From: CAJXSD01 sp964633145
GTDB taxonomy: Bacteria > Pseudomonadota > Alphaproteobacteria > Rhodobacterales > Rhodobacteraceae
DNA length: 64,000 nt
Direction: 5' to 3'
NCBI GenBank assembly: GCA_964633145.1
Contig: CAZWFE010000005.1
Span: 1 to 64,000, forward strand
Positions 43,175 through 52,154 of this stretch are shown here, in pieces. The translations under genes and the position numbers were made by a program. The notes under the pieces are model-generated. The model saw only the letters and a program-made list of their open reading frames with translations, searched no databases and was not told the DNA's origin. The stretch's first letter is position 1; every line of letters begins with the position of its first letter.

Positions 43175-45310
43175 TTGGACCGTCAGACTGAATCATATTC
43201 TGCGGCGCTGCGTGGCGTCGAAGAGATCGCGCACCAACGGCGTGTGCAAACGGTGTCGTCGACGTCGTGGTTTGTCATATTTTTGGGCCTGCTGTGGTGC
43301 GGGCTGGGCATTACGCTGGGATCATGGGGCATGGTTCTGGCCGCGTTGGTATCAGTATTGGGGTCGGTTCAGGCGCTGTTTTTGGTAAACACCCGTTTTG
43401 ATGTATTGGCGCGGTTTTTATGGATATTATCGGCGCAAATTTCGGTGATGATTGGGTGTTTTATCATTGACGAAGCTGGGCGCGTTGATTTCCTGTTTGC
43501 GGGCATGATTGGTGCGCCATTCCTGGTATTTTCGATTAATTTTGAACGCAAATTTTTGGCATTTTTCGTGCTAAGTAATCTGGTGTATTGGATCATCCAA
43601 TGGTCCCTTGGCTCCGATTATTTTGGGACCGTTGTCATCGGCCCTGCCGAGGCCGAGGCCTATGTGTTAGTGCCTGTGTCGATTACAACCTTGACCGTGA
43701 TCATGGTGCAATTGGGATATTTTGGCATGATTGCCAATGATTACGCCATTCGGGTGTATCGCGCGTCCCTAGATGCCAGTTCCGCGCTGCAGGCCAAGTC
43801 GCGGTTTTTGGCCAATATGAGCCATGAAATTCGCACACCTATGAACGGTGTTGTGGGCATGATTGATATCATGGACAACAGTGATCTGACCAAGGAACAA
43901 AAACGCATGTTAAAAACAATGCGCGAAAGTTCATATTCATTGTTGCGTATCATCGATGATATTTTAGACACGTCAAAGATTGAAGCAGGCCAGTTGACAC
44001 TGACCGAGCGGCCGACCGAAATGGTATCCTTGCTGGAAAGCGTGGTCGAAAGTATGGTCCCCTTTGCTGATAATCGCCGCGTTTTGTTATCATTCCGATT
44101 TGATCCAAATTTGCCGCAATGGATCAATTGTGACAGTGGGCGGTTGCGACAAATCCTGTTGAATTTGGTGTCGAATGGTATCAAATTTTCCTCACCTGAC
44201 GACCCGCGTGCACGCGGGAGCGTTTTGATCGAGGTGAAAAAACAGCCCCATGATCGTTTTCAAATTATCGTGACCGATAATGGTATTGGGATTGCGCCCG
44301 ACCAACAGGCGGGCATATTTCAACCGTTCATGCAAACCGCGGGACAGGAACAGGCGCGTTTTGGTGGAACCGGATTGGGTCTGACAATCGTACGCCAATT
44401 GGTCGAAAGCATGCGGGGCGAAATTTCGCTGGACTCTGACATTGGCAAGGGCGCAAAATTCACCATCGATTTGCCATTGAATGAACCCAAAGGAATGACA
44501 AATGCGCCCGATCTGACAGGGCTGACTGTCTATGCGTTCGTTATGCGTCCACGTACGGCTGAAACCTTGGAACACTATGTTTCCCATACTGGCGCGAAAT
44601 ATATGCCCATTTCGGAAAACACGGAATTAAAGGCATTGCTGCCCGACGCGCCCGACAACAGTATTTTGTTAATCGGATTGGCCGGCGAAAATTCATCTGT
44701 GATGAAAGAGTTTGCGCGCCAAATATACGAAGATTTCCCCGATCAGCGCATGATCACCTTTAGCGCGCATCGGACCGATTTAAGTACTGAGCAATCTGAT
44801 AATCATCGCGTTGTGCAGTGGAAGCCGTTGTTGCCCACTGAATTTTGGCGCACCTTGTCGGATTTGGGCGGATTTGGTGATAAACTGTCTGATGGTCATA
44901 CTGCTGATACGGTCGAGCCGGTGCCGATGGATCAGGTCAAATCCACCCGAATTTTGGTGGCAGAAGACAACGAAATCAATAAAATCGTAATCGAAAAACA
45001 ATTGCGTCATTTAGGGTATGACCCGGTCATCACTGACGATGGCATCGAGGCATTTACGCATTGGTCGACAGGTGAATTTGATATCGTGTTATGCGACTGT
45101 CATATGCCGCGATTGGACGGGTTTGGACTGGCCGAAAAAATCCGCGAATTTGAGGTGAAAAACCGATCCAAGCGCACCCCAATTATTGCCATCACGGCCA
45201 ATGCCCAAATTGGCGAAGCAGAACGCTGCTATGCGTCAGGAATGGATGATTACCTATCCAAGCCTGTCAAGATCAAGGATTTGAAAGACACGCTTGAACG
45301 TTGGCAATAA
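43175..45310 (+). CDS. Membrane hybrid histidine kinase
   Basis: About 711 residues. Residues 30-190 hold five or six membrane helices; then a HisKA domain with phospho-His217 in RFLANMSHEIRTPMNG, an HATPase domain (LRQILLNLVSNGIKFSS, IVTDNGIGIAPD, GGTGLGLTIVRQL), a linker (about 450-580) and a receiver domain with phospho-Asp641 in IVLCDCHMPRLDGFGLAEK and the DDYLSKPV Lys. It would pass phosphate to its own receiver and then to an unknown phosphotransfer protein. No response regulator is adjacent. The start is unclear: no ATG is in frame; TTG 43175 or 43103 are options. Confidence 0.9.
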   Translation: MDRQTESYSAALRGVEEIAHQRRVQTVSSTSWFVIFLGLLWCGLGITLGSWGMVLAALVSVLGSVQALFLVNTRFDVLARFLWILSAQISVMIGCFIIDEAGRVDFLFAGMIGAPFLVFSINFERKFLAFFVLSNLVYWIIQWSLGSDYFGTVVIGPAEAEAYVLVPVSITTLTVIMVQLGYFGMIANDYAIRVYRASLDASSALQAKSRFLANMSHEIRTPMNGVVGMIDIMDNSDLTKEQKRMLKTMRESSYSLLRIIDDILDTSKIEAGQLTLTERPTEMVSLLESVVESMVPFADNRRVLLSFRFDPNLPQWINCDSGRLRQILLNLVSNGIKFSSPDDPRARGSVLIEVKKQPHDRFQIIVTDNGIGIAPDQQAGIFQPFMQTAGQEQARFGGTGLGLTIVRQLVESMRGEISLDSDIGKGAKFTIDLPLNEPKGMTNAPDLTGLTVYAFVMRPRTAETLEHYVSHTGAKYMPISENTELKALLPDAPDNSILLIGLAGENSSVMKEFARQIYEDFPDQRMITFSAHRTDLSTEQSDNHRVVQWKPLLPTEFWRTLSDLGGFGDKLSDGHTADTVEPVPMDQVKSTRILVAEDNEINKIVIEKQLRHLGYDPVITDDGIEAFTHWSTGEFDIVLCDCHMPRLDGFGLAEKIREFEVKNRSKRTPIIAITANAQIGEAERCYASGMDDYLSKPVKIKDLKDTLERWQ

Positions 45311-45357
45311 AGCGGATTACTGTGCTTGTATCGCGGTGATCGGTGTCAGGATTGAAA

Positions 45358-45741
45358 ATGCGTAAAATAAAATCAGCCTTTGTCGGCGTTGATCAGGGAT
45401 CAGTGCATTTGTTTTCTGACTATGACACAGGTGGTCCAATGTGGTCGCACACCGGCGAACGCGAGGTCGCAAAACGCATCATGTTCAGCGAACCCTTTGC
45501 GCGGCCACCGGCGGTCACGCTTCAGATTGCAATGCTGGATTCCCATTCCGATCATTTTCTGCGCATGTCTTACGATGCGACAGATGTGACCTGCGCGGGC
45601 TTTACGCTGGTGTTCAAAACGTGGTCAGACACACGTTTGGCGCAGGTGAAAATGTCATGGCAGGCGATTGGTGAACTGCCCCAAGATGATGACTGGCTGG
45701 CGTTCAGTCAGGACCCAGATCACTGGGCCCTGACGGATTAA
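45358..45741 (+). CDS. H-type lectin domain protein
   Basis: A 127-residue protein without a signal peptide. GGPMWSHTGEREVAKRIMF, PFARPPAVTLQIAMLDS and AGFTLVFKTWSDTRLAQVKMSWQAIG resemble the H-type lectin fold (a small jelly-roll, known from snail and Dictyostelium agglutinins, that binds GalNAc). Bacterial copies are of unknown role. ATG 45358 follows AGGATTG. It lies 47 bases after the kinase gene on the same strand and could be cotranscribed; its stop is close to that of convergent prs. Confidence 0.72.
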   Translation: MRKIKSAFVGVDQGSVHLFSDYDTGGPMWSHTGEREVAKRIMFSEPFARPPAVTLQIAMLDSHSDHFLRMSYDATDVTCAGFTLVFKTWSDTRLAQVKMSWQAIGELPQDDDWLAFSQDPDHWALTD

Positions 45742-45746
45742 TCGCG

Positions 45747-46754
45747 TTAGATTTGGCCGTCGTAAATCGGCTCTAGTGTTTCTAATTCGAACAGGGACGA
45801 CACGGATGTGCCATTCCAAATGTTCAAAATCGACTGTGCGAACATTGGGGCGGTGGGCAAAATGCGAATGTTGGCAGTATTGCGGACGGCCTCTGTCGCC
45901 TCAATCGTGTCGGTCAGGACCAGATTTTTCATGACAGATTTTGACACACGTTCCACGGCAGGACCCGACATGACACCATGGGTGATATAGGCGTGTACTT
46001 CGGCGGCGCCATTGTCCATCAACACTTCGGCTGCTTTGCACAATGTGCCGGCGGTGTCGCACATGTCGTCAACGATGATACAGATTTTGTCCTTAACTTC
46101 ACCGATTACGGTCATTTCCGCAATTTCGCCCGGTTTTTCGCGGCGTTTATCAACGATGGACAGGGGCGCGTTGATGCGTTTAGCCAATTCACGCGCGCGT
46201 GCCACACCACCCACGTCAGGGGATACAACCATAATATCTTGCATACGGCCTGCGAACTGTTTTTGAATGTCTAGCGCAAAGATGGGTGATGCATAAAGGT
46301 TATCGACCGGAATATCGAAAAAGCCTTGGATTTGGGCTGCGTGCAGGTCCATTGTCAGGATCCGTTCAACGCCTGCCTCGACCAGCATGTTGGCCACCAG
46401 TTTTGCAGAAATCGGTGTGCGTGCCTTGGCGCGGCGGTCCTGACGGGCATAGCCGAAATAGGGGATCACAGCTGTAATCCGCCCCGCAGACGACCGGCGC
46501 AACGCATCGGTCATGATCAACAATTCCATCAGGTTGTCGTTGGCTGGGTTTGATGTGGACTGAATAATGAACATATCCTCGCCACGCACGTTGTCATATA
46601 CTTCGACAAAAATTTCTTGGTCGTTGAAGCGTTCGATACGCGCATTGACCAATGATACACTTAATCCGCGATGCAGAGACATGCGGCGCGAAATTCCTTT
46701 GGCAAGTGTTAGGTTTGCGTTACCGGAAATCAGCTTTGGTTCGATTGCAGGCAT
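45747..46754 (-). CDS. prs: Ribose-phosphate pyrophosphokinase
   Basis: A 335-residue PRPP synthase. PYFGYARQDRRAKARTPISA, MDLHAAQIQGFFDIPVDNL, VVSPDVGGVARARELA and IIVDDMCDTAGTLCKA cover the ATP-binding flexible loop, the catalytic region and the PRPP-binding loop. It makes PRPP for pyrimidine (see pyrB/pyrC nearby), purine, His and Trp synthesis. It has the slightly longer N-terminus usual in Rhodobacteraceae. It is divergent from the alpha/beta hydrolase gene. Confidence 0.96.
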   Translation of the reverse strand: MPAIEPKLISGNANLTLAKGISRRMSLHRGLSVSLVNARIERFNDQEIFVEVYDNVRGEDMFIIQSTSNPANDNLMELLIMTDALRRSSAGRITAVIPYFGYARQDRRAKARTPISAKLVANMLVEAGVERILTMDLHAAQIQGFFDIPVDNLYASPIFALDIQKQFAGRMQDIMVVSPDVGGVARARELAKRINAPLSIVDKRREKPGEIAEMTVIGEVKDKICIIVDDMCDTAGTLCKAAEVLMDNGAAEVHAYITHGVMSGPAVERVSKSVMKNLVLTDTIEATEAVRNTANIRILPTAPMFAQSILNIWNGTSVSSLFELETLEPIYDGQI

Positions 46755-47008
46755 TGTTCGGTCTTTCCCCAGGTGATTGTGACAGAATCATGAATAACCT
46801 TCGCTTAGCACGGCCCAAGCCACAGGCAAAGCATTGGCAGCCCCCCTGCGGCCAAAAGCCTGATTTAAGTGGCATTTCCGTCAGAATTTCGACGACATTT
46901 CCACCCAAGGGCGAAATTCGCACTGCAACGGTTTGTATTGCGCGACGTGACATTGGGCCTAGGTGTGTTATCTGTGACGAAATTAAAGATGACAGGGCAG
47001 GACGCACA

Positions 47009-47803
47009 ATGCGGGCAGGATATTCCATCAACGACATTCAATTCGGATCCAGTGATGCACAGGCTTTGATGGTGCATTGTTCGCTGTCAAATGCGCGGTC
47101 TTGGGCCCCTTTGGCGGGGCAGTTGGGCCCTGATTTTTCAGCCCTTGCCTTTGATTTGCCGGGTCATGGCCATAGCCAAGATTGGACGCCTGACCATGAT
47201 TACCAAGATGCCTGTGTTGATATTGCAGCCAGCTATCTGGATCGGCCGCTGGATGTGGTGGGGCATTCCTTTGGTGCGACGGTTGCCTTACGGTTGGCCT
47301 TGGCCCATCCGCAGCGGGTACGATCGCTGGTGTTATTTGAACCGGTTTATTTTTATGCAGGGACAACCGATTTTCCTGACATGCGGCCGCGGTATGATGC
47401 CGAATATACGGAATTTGCAGCGTTGTTGCAGGCGGGTGATTTGGCAGCGGCCGCACGTCATTTTATGCAGCGTTGGGGCGATGGGACGGATTGGGATCAT
47501 TTGCCTGCGGCGCATCAATCGGCGATTACGCGGCGCATTCATTTGATTGCGGCGGGGGGCGTTGCCCTGCATGCTGATCCGCATGCGATGTTATCCAACG
47601 GCGGTCTGGATCAGCTGCCCATGCCGGTTTTGTTGGTACGCGGCGACCAGACACATTTTATGATGGACCCGATCCATGCGGCATTGGCCCGTCGCATCCC
47701 CCAATGTGATCAGATCGTGGTGCAGGGCGCGGGGCATATGGTGCCGATCACGCATGCGGCCGACTGTGCCGCCTTGGTGCGCCAATTCTGGAATGGGCTT
47801 TAG
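47009..47803 (+). CDS. Alpha/beta hydrolase
   Basis: A 264-residue soluble alpha/beta hydrolase. The nucleophile elbow is DVVGHSFGATVALRL (Ser in GHSFG), the acid is in VLLVRGDQTHFMMDP and the His in VVQGAGHMVPITH. FDLPGHGHSQDW is the oxyanion-side loop. The lid region between 140 and 190 has no recognisable signature, so the substrate is open. The frame is open upstream to 46652, over the prs promoter region; ATG 47009 with GCAGG before it is preferred. It is convergent with plsY. Confidence 0.87.
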   Translation: MRAGYSINDIQFGSSDAQALMVHCSLSNARSWAPLAGQLGPDFSALAFDLPGHGHSQDWTPDHDYQDACVDIAASYLDRPLDVVGHSFGATVALRLALAHPQRVRSLVLFEPVYFYAGTTDFPDMRPRYDAEYTEFAALLQAGDLAAAARHFMQRWGDGTDWDHLPAAHQSAITRRIHLIAAGGVALHADPHAMLSNGGLDQLPMPVLLVRGDQTHFMMDPIHAALARRIPQCDQIVVQGAGHMVPITHAADCAALVRQFWNGL

Positions 47804-47806
47804 CGG

Positions 47807-48421
47807 TTATTTTTTGCCAATGCGGGGTTCGGTGCCTGCGATAATGCGATTGATATTGGCGTTGTGGCGATAAAAAATTAGCACCGCCAATCCAATGCAC
47901 AGACCCGCCAATTGTGGCTGACCCAGTCCATAGGCCCACAGGGCCGATGTGCCGGCCGCAACCAAAGCAGACAGCGATGATATGCGTGTGATCACTGCTG
48001 TGACCAACCATGTTCCACAGGCCGCCAAGCCAATGGGGAACGAAATGGCCAGCAAAACGCCCAAAAATGTGGCAACGCCTTTGCCGCCCTTAAACCCGAT
48101 ATAGACGGGAAAACAATGTCCCAAAAATGCCGCCAGCGCGGCCAGTTGCACGGCATCCTCGGCCGCCAAACTGCGGGCGACAAAAACGGCAATTGCACCT
48201 TTGCCACTGTCTAGGATCAGCGTCAGAAAGGCAGCCAATTTATTGCCCGTCCGCAACACATTGGTGGCCCCGATGTTGCCTGATCCGATGTCGCGCAAAT
48301 TGCCCAATCCGAACAGACGCGCTATGACCAAGCCAAAGGGGACAGACCCCAACAGGTACCCAAACGCGGCCCATAGAGCCAATGCCATCGGTTGCGTTAC
48401 GATTTCAGGAAACAACGTCAT
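47807..48421 (-). CDS. plsY: Acyl-phosphate:glycerol-3-phosphate acyltransferase PlsY
   Basis: A 204-residue integral membrane enzyme with five or six helices. GYLLGSVPFGLVIARL, RDIGSGNIGATNVLRTGNK (the glycerol-3-phosphate/acyl-phosphate loop), and GHCFPVYIGFKGGKGVATF are the family's conserved cytosolic loops. It acylates G3P at sn-1 to start phospholipid synthesis. It overlaps the pyrC-like gene by 4 bases, so pyrB-pyrC-plsY is one operon, an order common in the group. Confidence 0.95.
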   Translation of the reverse strand: MTLFPEIVTQPMALALWAAFGYLLGSVPFGLVIARLFGLGNLRDIGSGNIGATNVLRTGNKLAAFLTLILDSGKGAIAVFVARSLAAEDAVQLAALAAFLGHCFPVYIGFKGGKGVATFLGVLLAISFPIGLAACGTWLVTAVITRISSLSALVAAGTSALWAYGLGQPQLAGLCIGLAVLIFYRHNANINRIIAGTEPRIGKK

Positions 48422-49680
48422 TGTTCAAACACCTTTTGCCCAGCGACATAGGTTGCCATGACCTTGCCCTGCATCCGTTGCCCGTCAAAGGGGGTGTTTT
48501 TCGATTTTGATCGCAGGGATTTGCGGTCTAGGACAAAGGGGACATCTGGATCAAATACAATCAAATCCGCGGGTGCGCCAATCGACACGCGGCCGCAATC
48601 CAATCCCAACCGGTTTGCTGGGTTCAACGACAAGGCGCGGAACAAGGTGGGCAAATCCAGATAATTGCCATGCACCAACCGCAATGCAGCGGGCAGCAAT
48701 GTTTCCAAGGCGACCGCACCTGCCGCGGCCTCTTCGAATGGCAGGCGTTTGCTTTCTTCGTCTTGGGGGGTGTGCATGGATGAAATGATATCGATCAATC
48801 CGCTGGCAACGGCTTGGATGGTTGCCAATCTGTCGTCTTCGGATCGCAGCGGTGGTTTTACTTTGAAAAAACTGCGGTAATCGGCGACATCGAATTCGTT
48901 TAATGTCAGGTGATGGATCGATGTACCTGCGGTCACGTCCAATCCATTGGCCTTGGCCCGTTCCAATGCGGGCAGGGCGCGGGCGGTGGTGATTTGGTCA
49001 AAATGCACCTTGGCCCCCGTCATTTCAATCATGGCGATATCGCGATCGATCCCCATGCGTTCGGCCATAGGTGACACGGCGGGCAACCCGCGCAGGGATG
49101 CAAATTTGCCTGATGTCACGGCAGCGCCTGCCGATAAAATTGGTTCTTGCGGATGCAACATACACAGCGCATCCAGCGATTTGGCATAGGTCAGCGCACG
49201 CGACAGGATTTTGGTATTGCTGATCACATTATCGCCATCGGTAAAGGCGGCGGCACCCGCATCTTGTAAAAACCCGATTTCGGTCATTTCCAGACCCAAG
49301 CGTCCCTTGGTCAGGGCAGCCATGTGCAATACATTGACGCCAACCGCATCGGCGGCACGACGGCGGATAAATTCCAATGCCTCGGGCGTATCGATGGGGG
49401 GATTTGTGTCGGGCCGTGTGACAATCGTTGTAACACCACCCGCAGCGGCGGCGGCGCCTGCGGATTTATAGCTTTCTTTGTGGCGTTCGCCAGGTTCTGC
49501 AACCTTGACCCCGATATCCACAATACCTGGGGCCAAATATTTGCCCCCGCAATCCACGATTTCGTCAGGATTGGCCACCGTTTCGACGATGCGGCCATCA
49601 GCGACATACAGGTCCCGTTGCGAAACCGTCCCGTCCAAGGGATCAATCACATGGGCGTTGGTAAATTTGATCGTGCTCAT
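48418..49680 (-). CDS. pyrC: Dihydroorotase-like protein, probably non-catalytic (PyrC')
   Basis: A 420-residue amidohydrolase-fold protein of the type I dihydroorotase family. In active enzymes the first strand ends in DxHxH; here the same place reads PGIVDIGVKVAEPG (G57 and K59 replace the two histidines). The later ATDHAPH metal block is SSMHTPQ, and the HICHVST block reads HFDQITT. Only scattered ligands such as the His in SIHHLTLNE are kept. So metal binding and catalysis look lost. Such PyrC' proteins, known from Pseudomonas, act as structural partners of PyrB. It overlaps pyrB and plsY by 4 bases each. Confidence 0.9.
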   Translation of the reverse strand: MSTIKFTNAHVIDPLDGTVSQRDLYVADGRIVETVANPDEIVDCGGKYLAPGIVDIGVKVAEPGERHKESYKSAGAAAAAGGVTTIVTRPDTNPPIDTPEALEFIRRRAADAVGVNVLHMAALTKGRLGLEMTEIGFLQDAGAAAFTDGDNVISNTKILSRALTYAKSLDALCMLHPQEPILSAGAAVTSGKFASLRGLPAVSPMAERMGIDRDIAMIEMTGAKVHFDQITTARALPALERAKANGLDVTAGTSIHHLTLNEFDVADYRSFFKVKPPLRSEDDRLATIQAVASGLIDIISSMHTPQDEESKRLPFEEAAAGAVALETLLPAALRLVHGNYLDLPTLFRALSLNPANRLGLDCGRVSIGAPADLIVFDPDVPFVLDRKSLRSKSKNTPFDGQRMQGKVMATYVAGQKVFEQ

Positions 49681-50639
49681 GCCTGTCCCCCTGATTTTGC
49701 CCCTGATTGTGCGTTTCGCATATTGCGGGCCAGCAAATCCATTGTGGCCATGCGCACGGCAACACCCATTTCCACCTGTTCTTGGATCACGGATCGGTTG
49801 ATATCATCTGCAATATCCCCGTCGATTTCCACACCGCGGTTCATCGGACCGGGGTGCATGACGATTGCATCGGGTTTTGCATAGGACAGTTTTTCAGCGT
49901 CTAAGCCATAGCGGTGATAATATTCGCGTTCTGATGGGATAAAGCCCCCATCCATGCGTTCGCGTTGCAAACGCAACATCATGACCACATCGACATCCTG
50001 CAACCCTTGGCGCATGTCGTGGTATACCTCGACCCCCAGTTCGGAAATTTGCGATGGCATCAGCGTGGGCGGGCCCACCAGCCGCACACGGTTTTCCATT
50101 TTGCCCAGCAAAATCAGGTTTGATCGCGCCACGCGGCTGTGGGCGATATCGCCGCAAATCGCAATGTTCAAACGGTGCAGCCGCCCCTTGGCGCGACGAA
50201 TGGTCAGTGCGTCCAGCAATGCCTGTGTGGGATGTTCATGTTTGCCATCGCCCGCATTTAACACGGCGCAGTTCACTTTCTGTGCTAACAAATCGACGGC
50301 ACCAGAATGCGGGTGGCGCACCACCAGCAAATCGGGGTGCATTGCATTCAGGGTCAAGGCTGTATCAATCAGGGTTTCGCCTTTTTTGATGGAACTGGCC
50401 TGCATGGCCATATTCATCACATCTGCACCCAACCGTTTGCCGGCCAATTCGAAACTGGCCTGCGTGCGGGTTGAATTTTCAAAAAACATATTGATTTGCG
50501 TCAAACCGGCCAAGGCATTCGAATGTTTCGTGGGTTGGCGGTTCAATGTGACATAGTTTTCTGCCACATCCAGAATTTCGGTAATGGCATCAGGGCGCAG
50601 GGGTTCAATTCCCAAAAGATGTCTTTGCGTAAAGCTCAT
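49677..50639 (-). CDS. pyrB: Aspartate carbamoyltransferase catalytic subunit
   Basis: A 320-residue enzyme, the committed step of pyrimidine synthesis. NMFFENSTRTQASFELAG carries the carbamoyl-phosphate loop (STRT), EHPTQALLDALT the HPxQ motif and HPGPMNRGVEI the aspartate loop. No pyrI regulatory gene is adjacent; the downstream PyrC' probably forms the dodecamer partner. Divergent from the UDG gene, with short spacing to the start region. Confidence 0.96.
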   Translation of the reverse strand: MSFTQRHLLGIEPLRPDAITEILDVAENYVTLNRQPTKHSNALAGLTQINMFFENSTRTQASFELAGKRLGADVMNMAMQASSIKKGETLIDTALTLNAMHPDLLVVRHPHSGAVDLLAQKVNCAVLNAGDGKHEHPTQALLDALTIRRAKGRLHRLNIAICGDIAHSRVARSNLILLGKMENRVRLVGPPTLMPSQISELGVEVYHDMRQGLQDVDVVMMLRLQRERMDGGFIPSEREYYHRYGLDAEKLSYAKPDAIVMHPGPMNRGVEIDGDIADDINRSVIQEQVEMGVAVRMATMDLLARNMRNAQSGAKSGGQA

Positions 50640-50740
50640 ATGTGACCTCGCTGATTTGTAAGGGGTTTAATCGCACAGCGCGCATGGCACAAGGGTATTG
50701 TTTGCTTTCCCTTGGTGGGTGGGCAAGCTATTGTACCCCC

Positions 50741-51511
50741 ATGGAATCGTATGATGATTGGCACGCTGCGCGCGCAGCACTGGACTGGCACATCGACCTT
50801 GGCGCGACCGAGGCGATTTGCGATGCGCCGATCAACCGCTACGAATTGGCGGAAAAATCGCCCAAACCAGCCACCGCAAAGCAGGCAGGGCCCGTGGTAG
50901 CGGCCGAACCCGATGCAGTGGGTATTGCCAAATCATTGGCCCAACAGGCCCAAACTTTGGACGATCTGCGTGCGGCGATGGCCCAGTTTGAACATTGCCC
51001 CCTAAAGCCTGGGGCGCGATCCTTGGTCTTTGCCGATGGGAATCCACAGGCGCGCGTGATGATCATAGGCGAGGCCCCCGGCCGCGACGAAGACATGCAA
51101 GGCCGCCCCTTTGTCGGGCGTGCGGGTCAGATGCTGGATAAAATGTTTGCCGCAATTGGCCTGTCGCGGACCGCTGATGTGCCGCAGAACGGTATTTATA
51201 TTACCAATGTCGTGCCTTGGCGCCCGCCGCAAAATCGTGACCCGTCCGCGATGGAAATTGATATGATGATGCCCTTTGTCCAGCGTCACATCGCATTGGT
51301 ACGTCCTGCGGTGATTGTTGCCATGGGCAACGTCAGCGCGCAGGCATTGTTGGGGCAACGCGGGATCACCAAATTGCGCGGAACATGGATGCAGGCGCAT
51401 GGCTGCGACGTGCTGCCGATGCTGCATCCTGCGTATTTGTTGCGAAACCCGATTGCAAAACGTGAAACTTGGGCAGATTTATTGGCATTAAAACAGAAAT
51501 TGGGGATGTGA
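50741..51511 (+). CDS. Family-4/5-like uracil-DNA glycosylase
   Basis: A 256-residue UDG-superfamily protein. Motif A is IIGEAPGRDEDMQGRPFVGRAG (given as GEAPGRDED and GRPFVGRAG), then YITNVVPWRPPQNRD and the C-terminal LPMLHPAYLLRN (motif B-like). Of the four cysteines that bind the [4Fe-4S] cluster in family 4, only the first (Cys86 in EHCPLK) remains; the others are Lys, Pro and Met. An 80-residue N-terminal extension is variable. The start at 50741 lacks a strong ribosome site. Its stop overlaps moaB by one base. Confidence 0.88.
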   Translation: MESYDDWHAARAALDWHIDLGATEAICDAPINRYELAEKSPKPATAKQAGPVVAAEPDAVGIAKSLAQQAQTLDDLRAAMAQFEHCPLKPGARSLVFADGNPQARVMIIGEAPGRDEDMQGRPFVGRAGQMLDKMFAAIGLSRTADVPQNGIYITNVVPWRPPQNRDPSAMEIDMMMPFVQRHIALVRPAVIVAMGNVSAQALLGQRGITKLRGTWMQAHGCDVLPMLHPAYLLRNPIAKRETWADLLALKQKLGM

Positions 51512-52053
51512 TGACACAGATTGATGATGCCAAACCCTTTATCCCTGTGCGCATCGCCGTGTTGACGGTGTCAGACACGCGGACCTTGGACCAAGATACA
51601 TCGGGTCAGACATTGGTGGATCGATTGAAATCTGCAGGGCATATTTTGGCAGATCGCAAAATTGTAACCGATGATCGGGCCGATATTGCCGCTATCTTGC
51701 GCGGCTGGATCGCTGATCCGGCGGTGGATGTGGTCATCAGCACGGGCGGCACGGGTCTGACCGGCCGCGATGTCACGGTTGAGGCGCACCGCGATGTCTA
51801 TGAAAAAGAAATTGACGCCTTTGGCACCGTGTTCACCATCATCAGTATGCAAAAAATTGGCACATCGGCCATTCAATCGCGCGCGACAGGCGGCGTTGCG
51901 GGGGGGACATATTTGTTTGCCCTGCCAGGATCCACGGGTGCATGTAAGGATGCGTGGGATGAAATTTTGGTCAAACAGCTGGATTACCGCCATCGCCCGT
52001 GTAACTTTGTTCAGATTCTGCCCCGTTTGGACGAACATCTGCGACGGAAATAA
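51511..52053 (+). CDS. moaB: Molybdenum cofactor biosynthesis protein B
   Basis: A 180-residue MogA/MoaB-family protein. IAVLTVSDTRTLDQDTSG and VVISTGGTGLTGRDVTVE are the molybdopterin-binding pieces, and FALPGSTGACKDAW the C-terminal loop. It adenylates molybdopterin before Mo insertion (as MogA does), depending on the branch. It is translationally coupled to the UDG gene (stop/start overlap at 51511). The other Moco genes in the window, mobA and mobB, lie 12 kb away. Confidence 0.93.
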   Translation: MTQIDDAKPFIPVRIAVLTVSDTRTLDQDTSGQTLVDRLKSAGHILADRKIVTDDRADIAAILRGWIADPAVDVVISTGGTGLTGRDVTVEAHRDVYEKEIDAFGTVFTIISMQKIGTSAIQSRATGGVAGGTYLFALPGSTGACKDAWDEILVKQLDYRHRPCNFVQILPRLDEHLRRK

Positions 52054-52154
52054 CGCCGCGCTGCGTGTAATTGTCCGACCCCCTTGGCAATCGGCGAATT
52101 TCGCCTAGATTCCCATTCGTAGCTTTGTGCGAAATATTTTAGAAAGGTCGCTAA

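Noticed and set aside
46652..47008. Upstream extension of the alpha/beta hydrolase frame
   Set aside because: It runs antisense over the start of prs, and has no hydrolase features.
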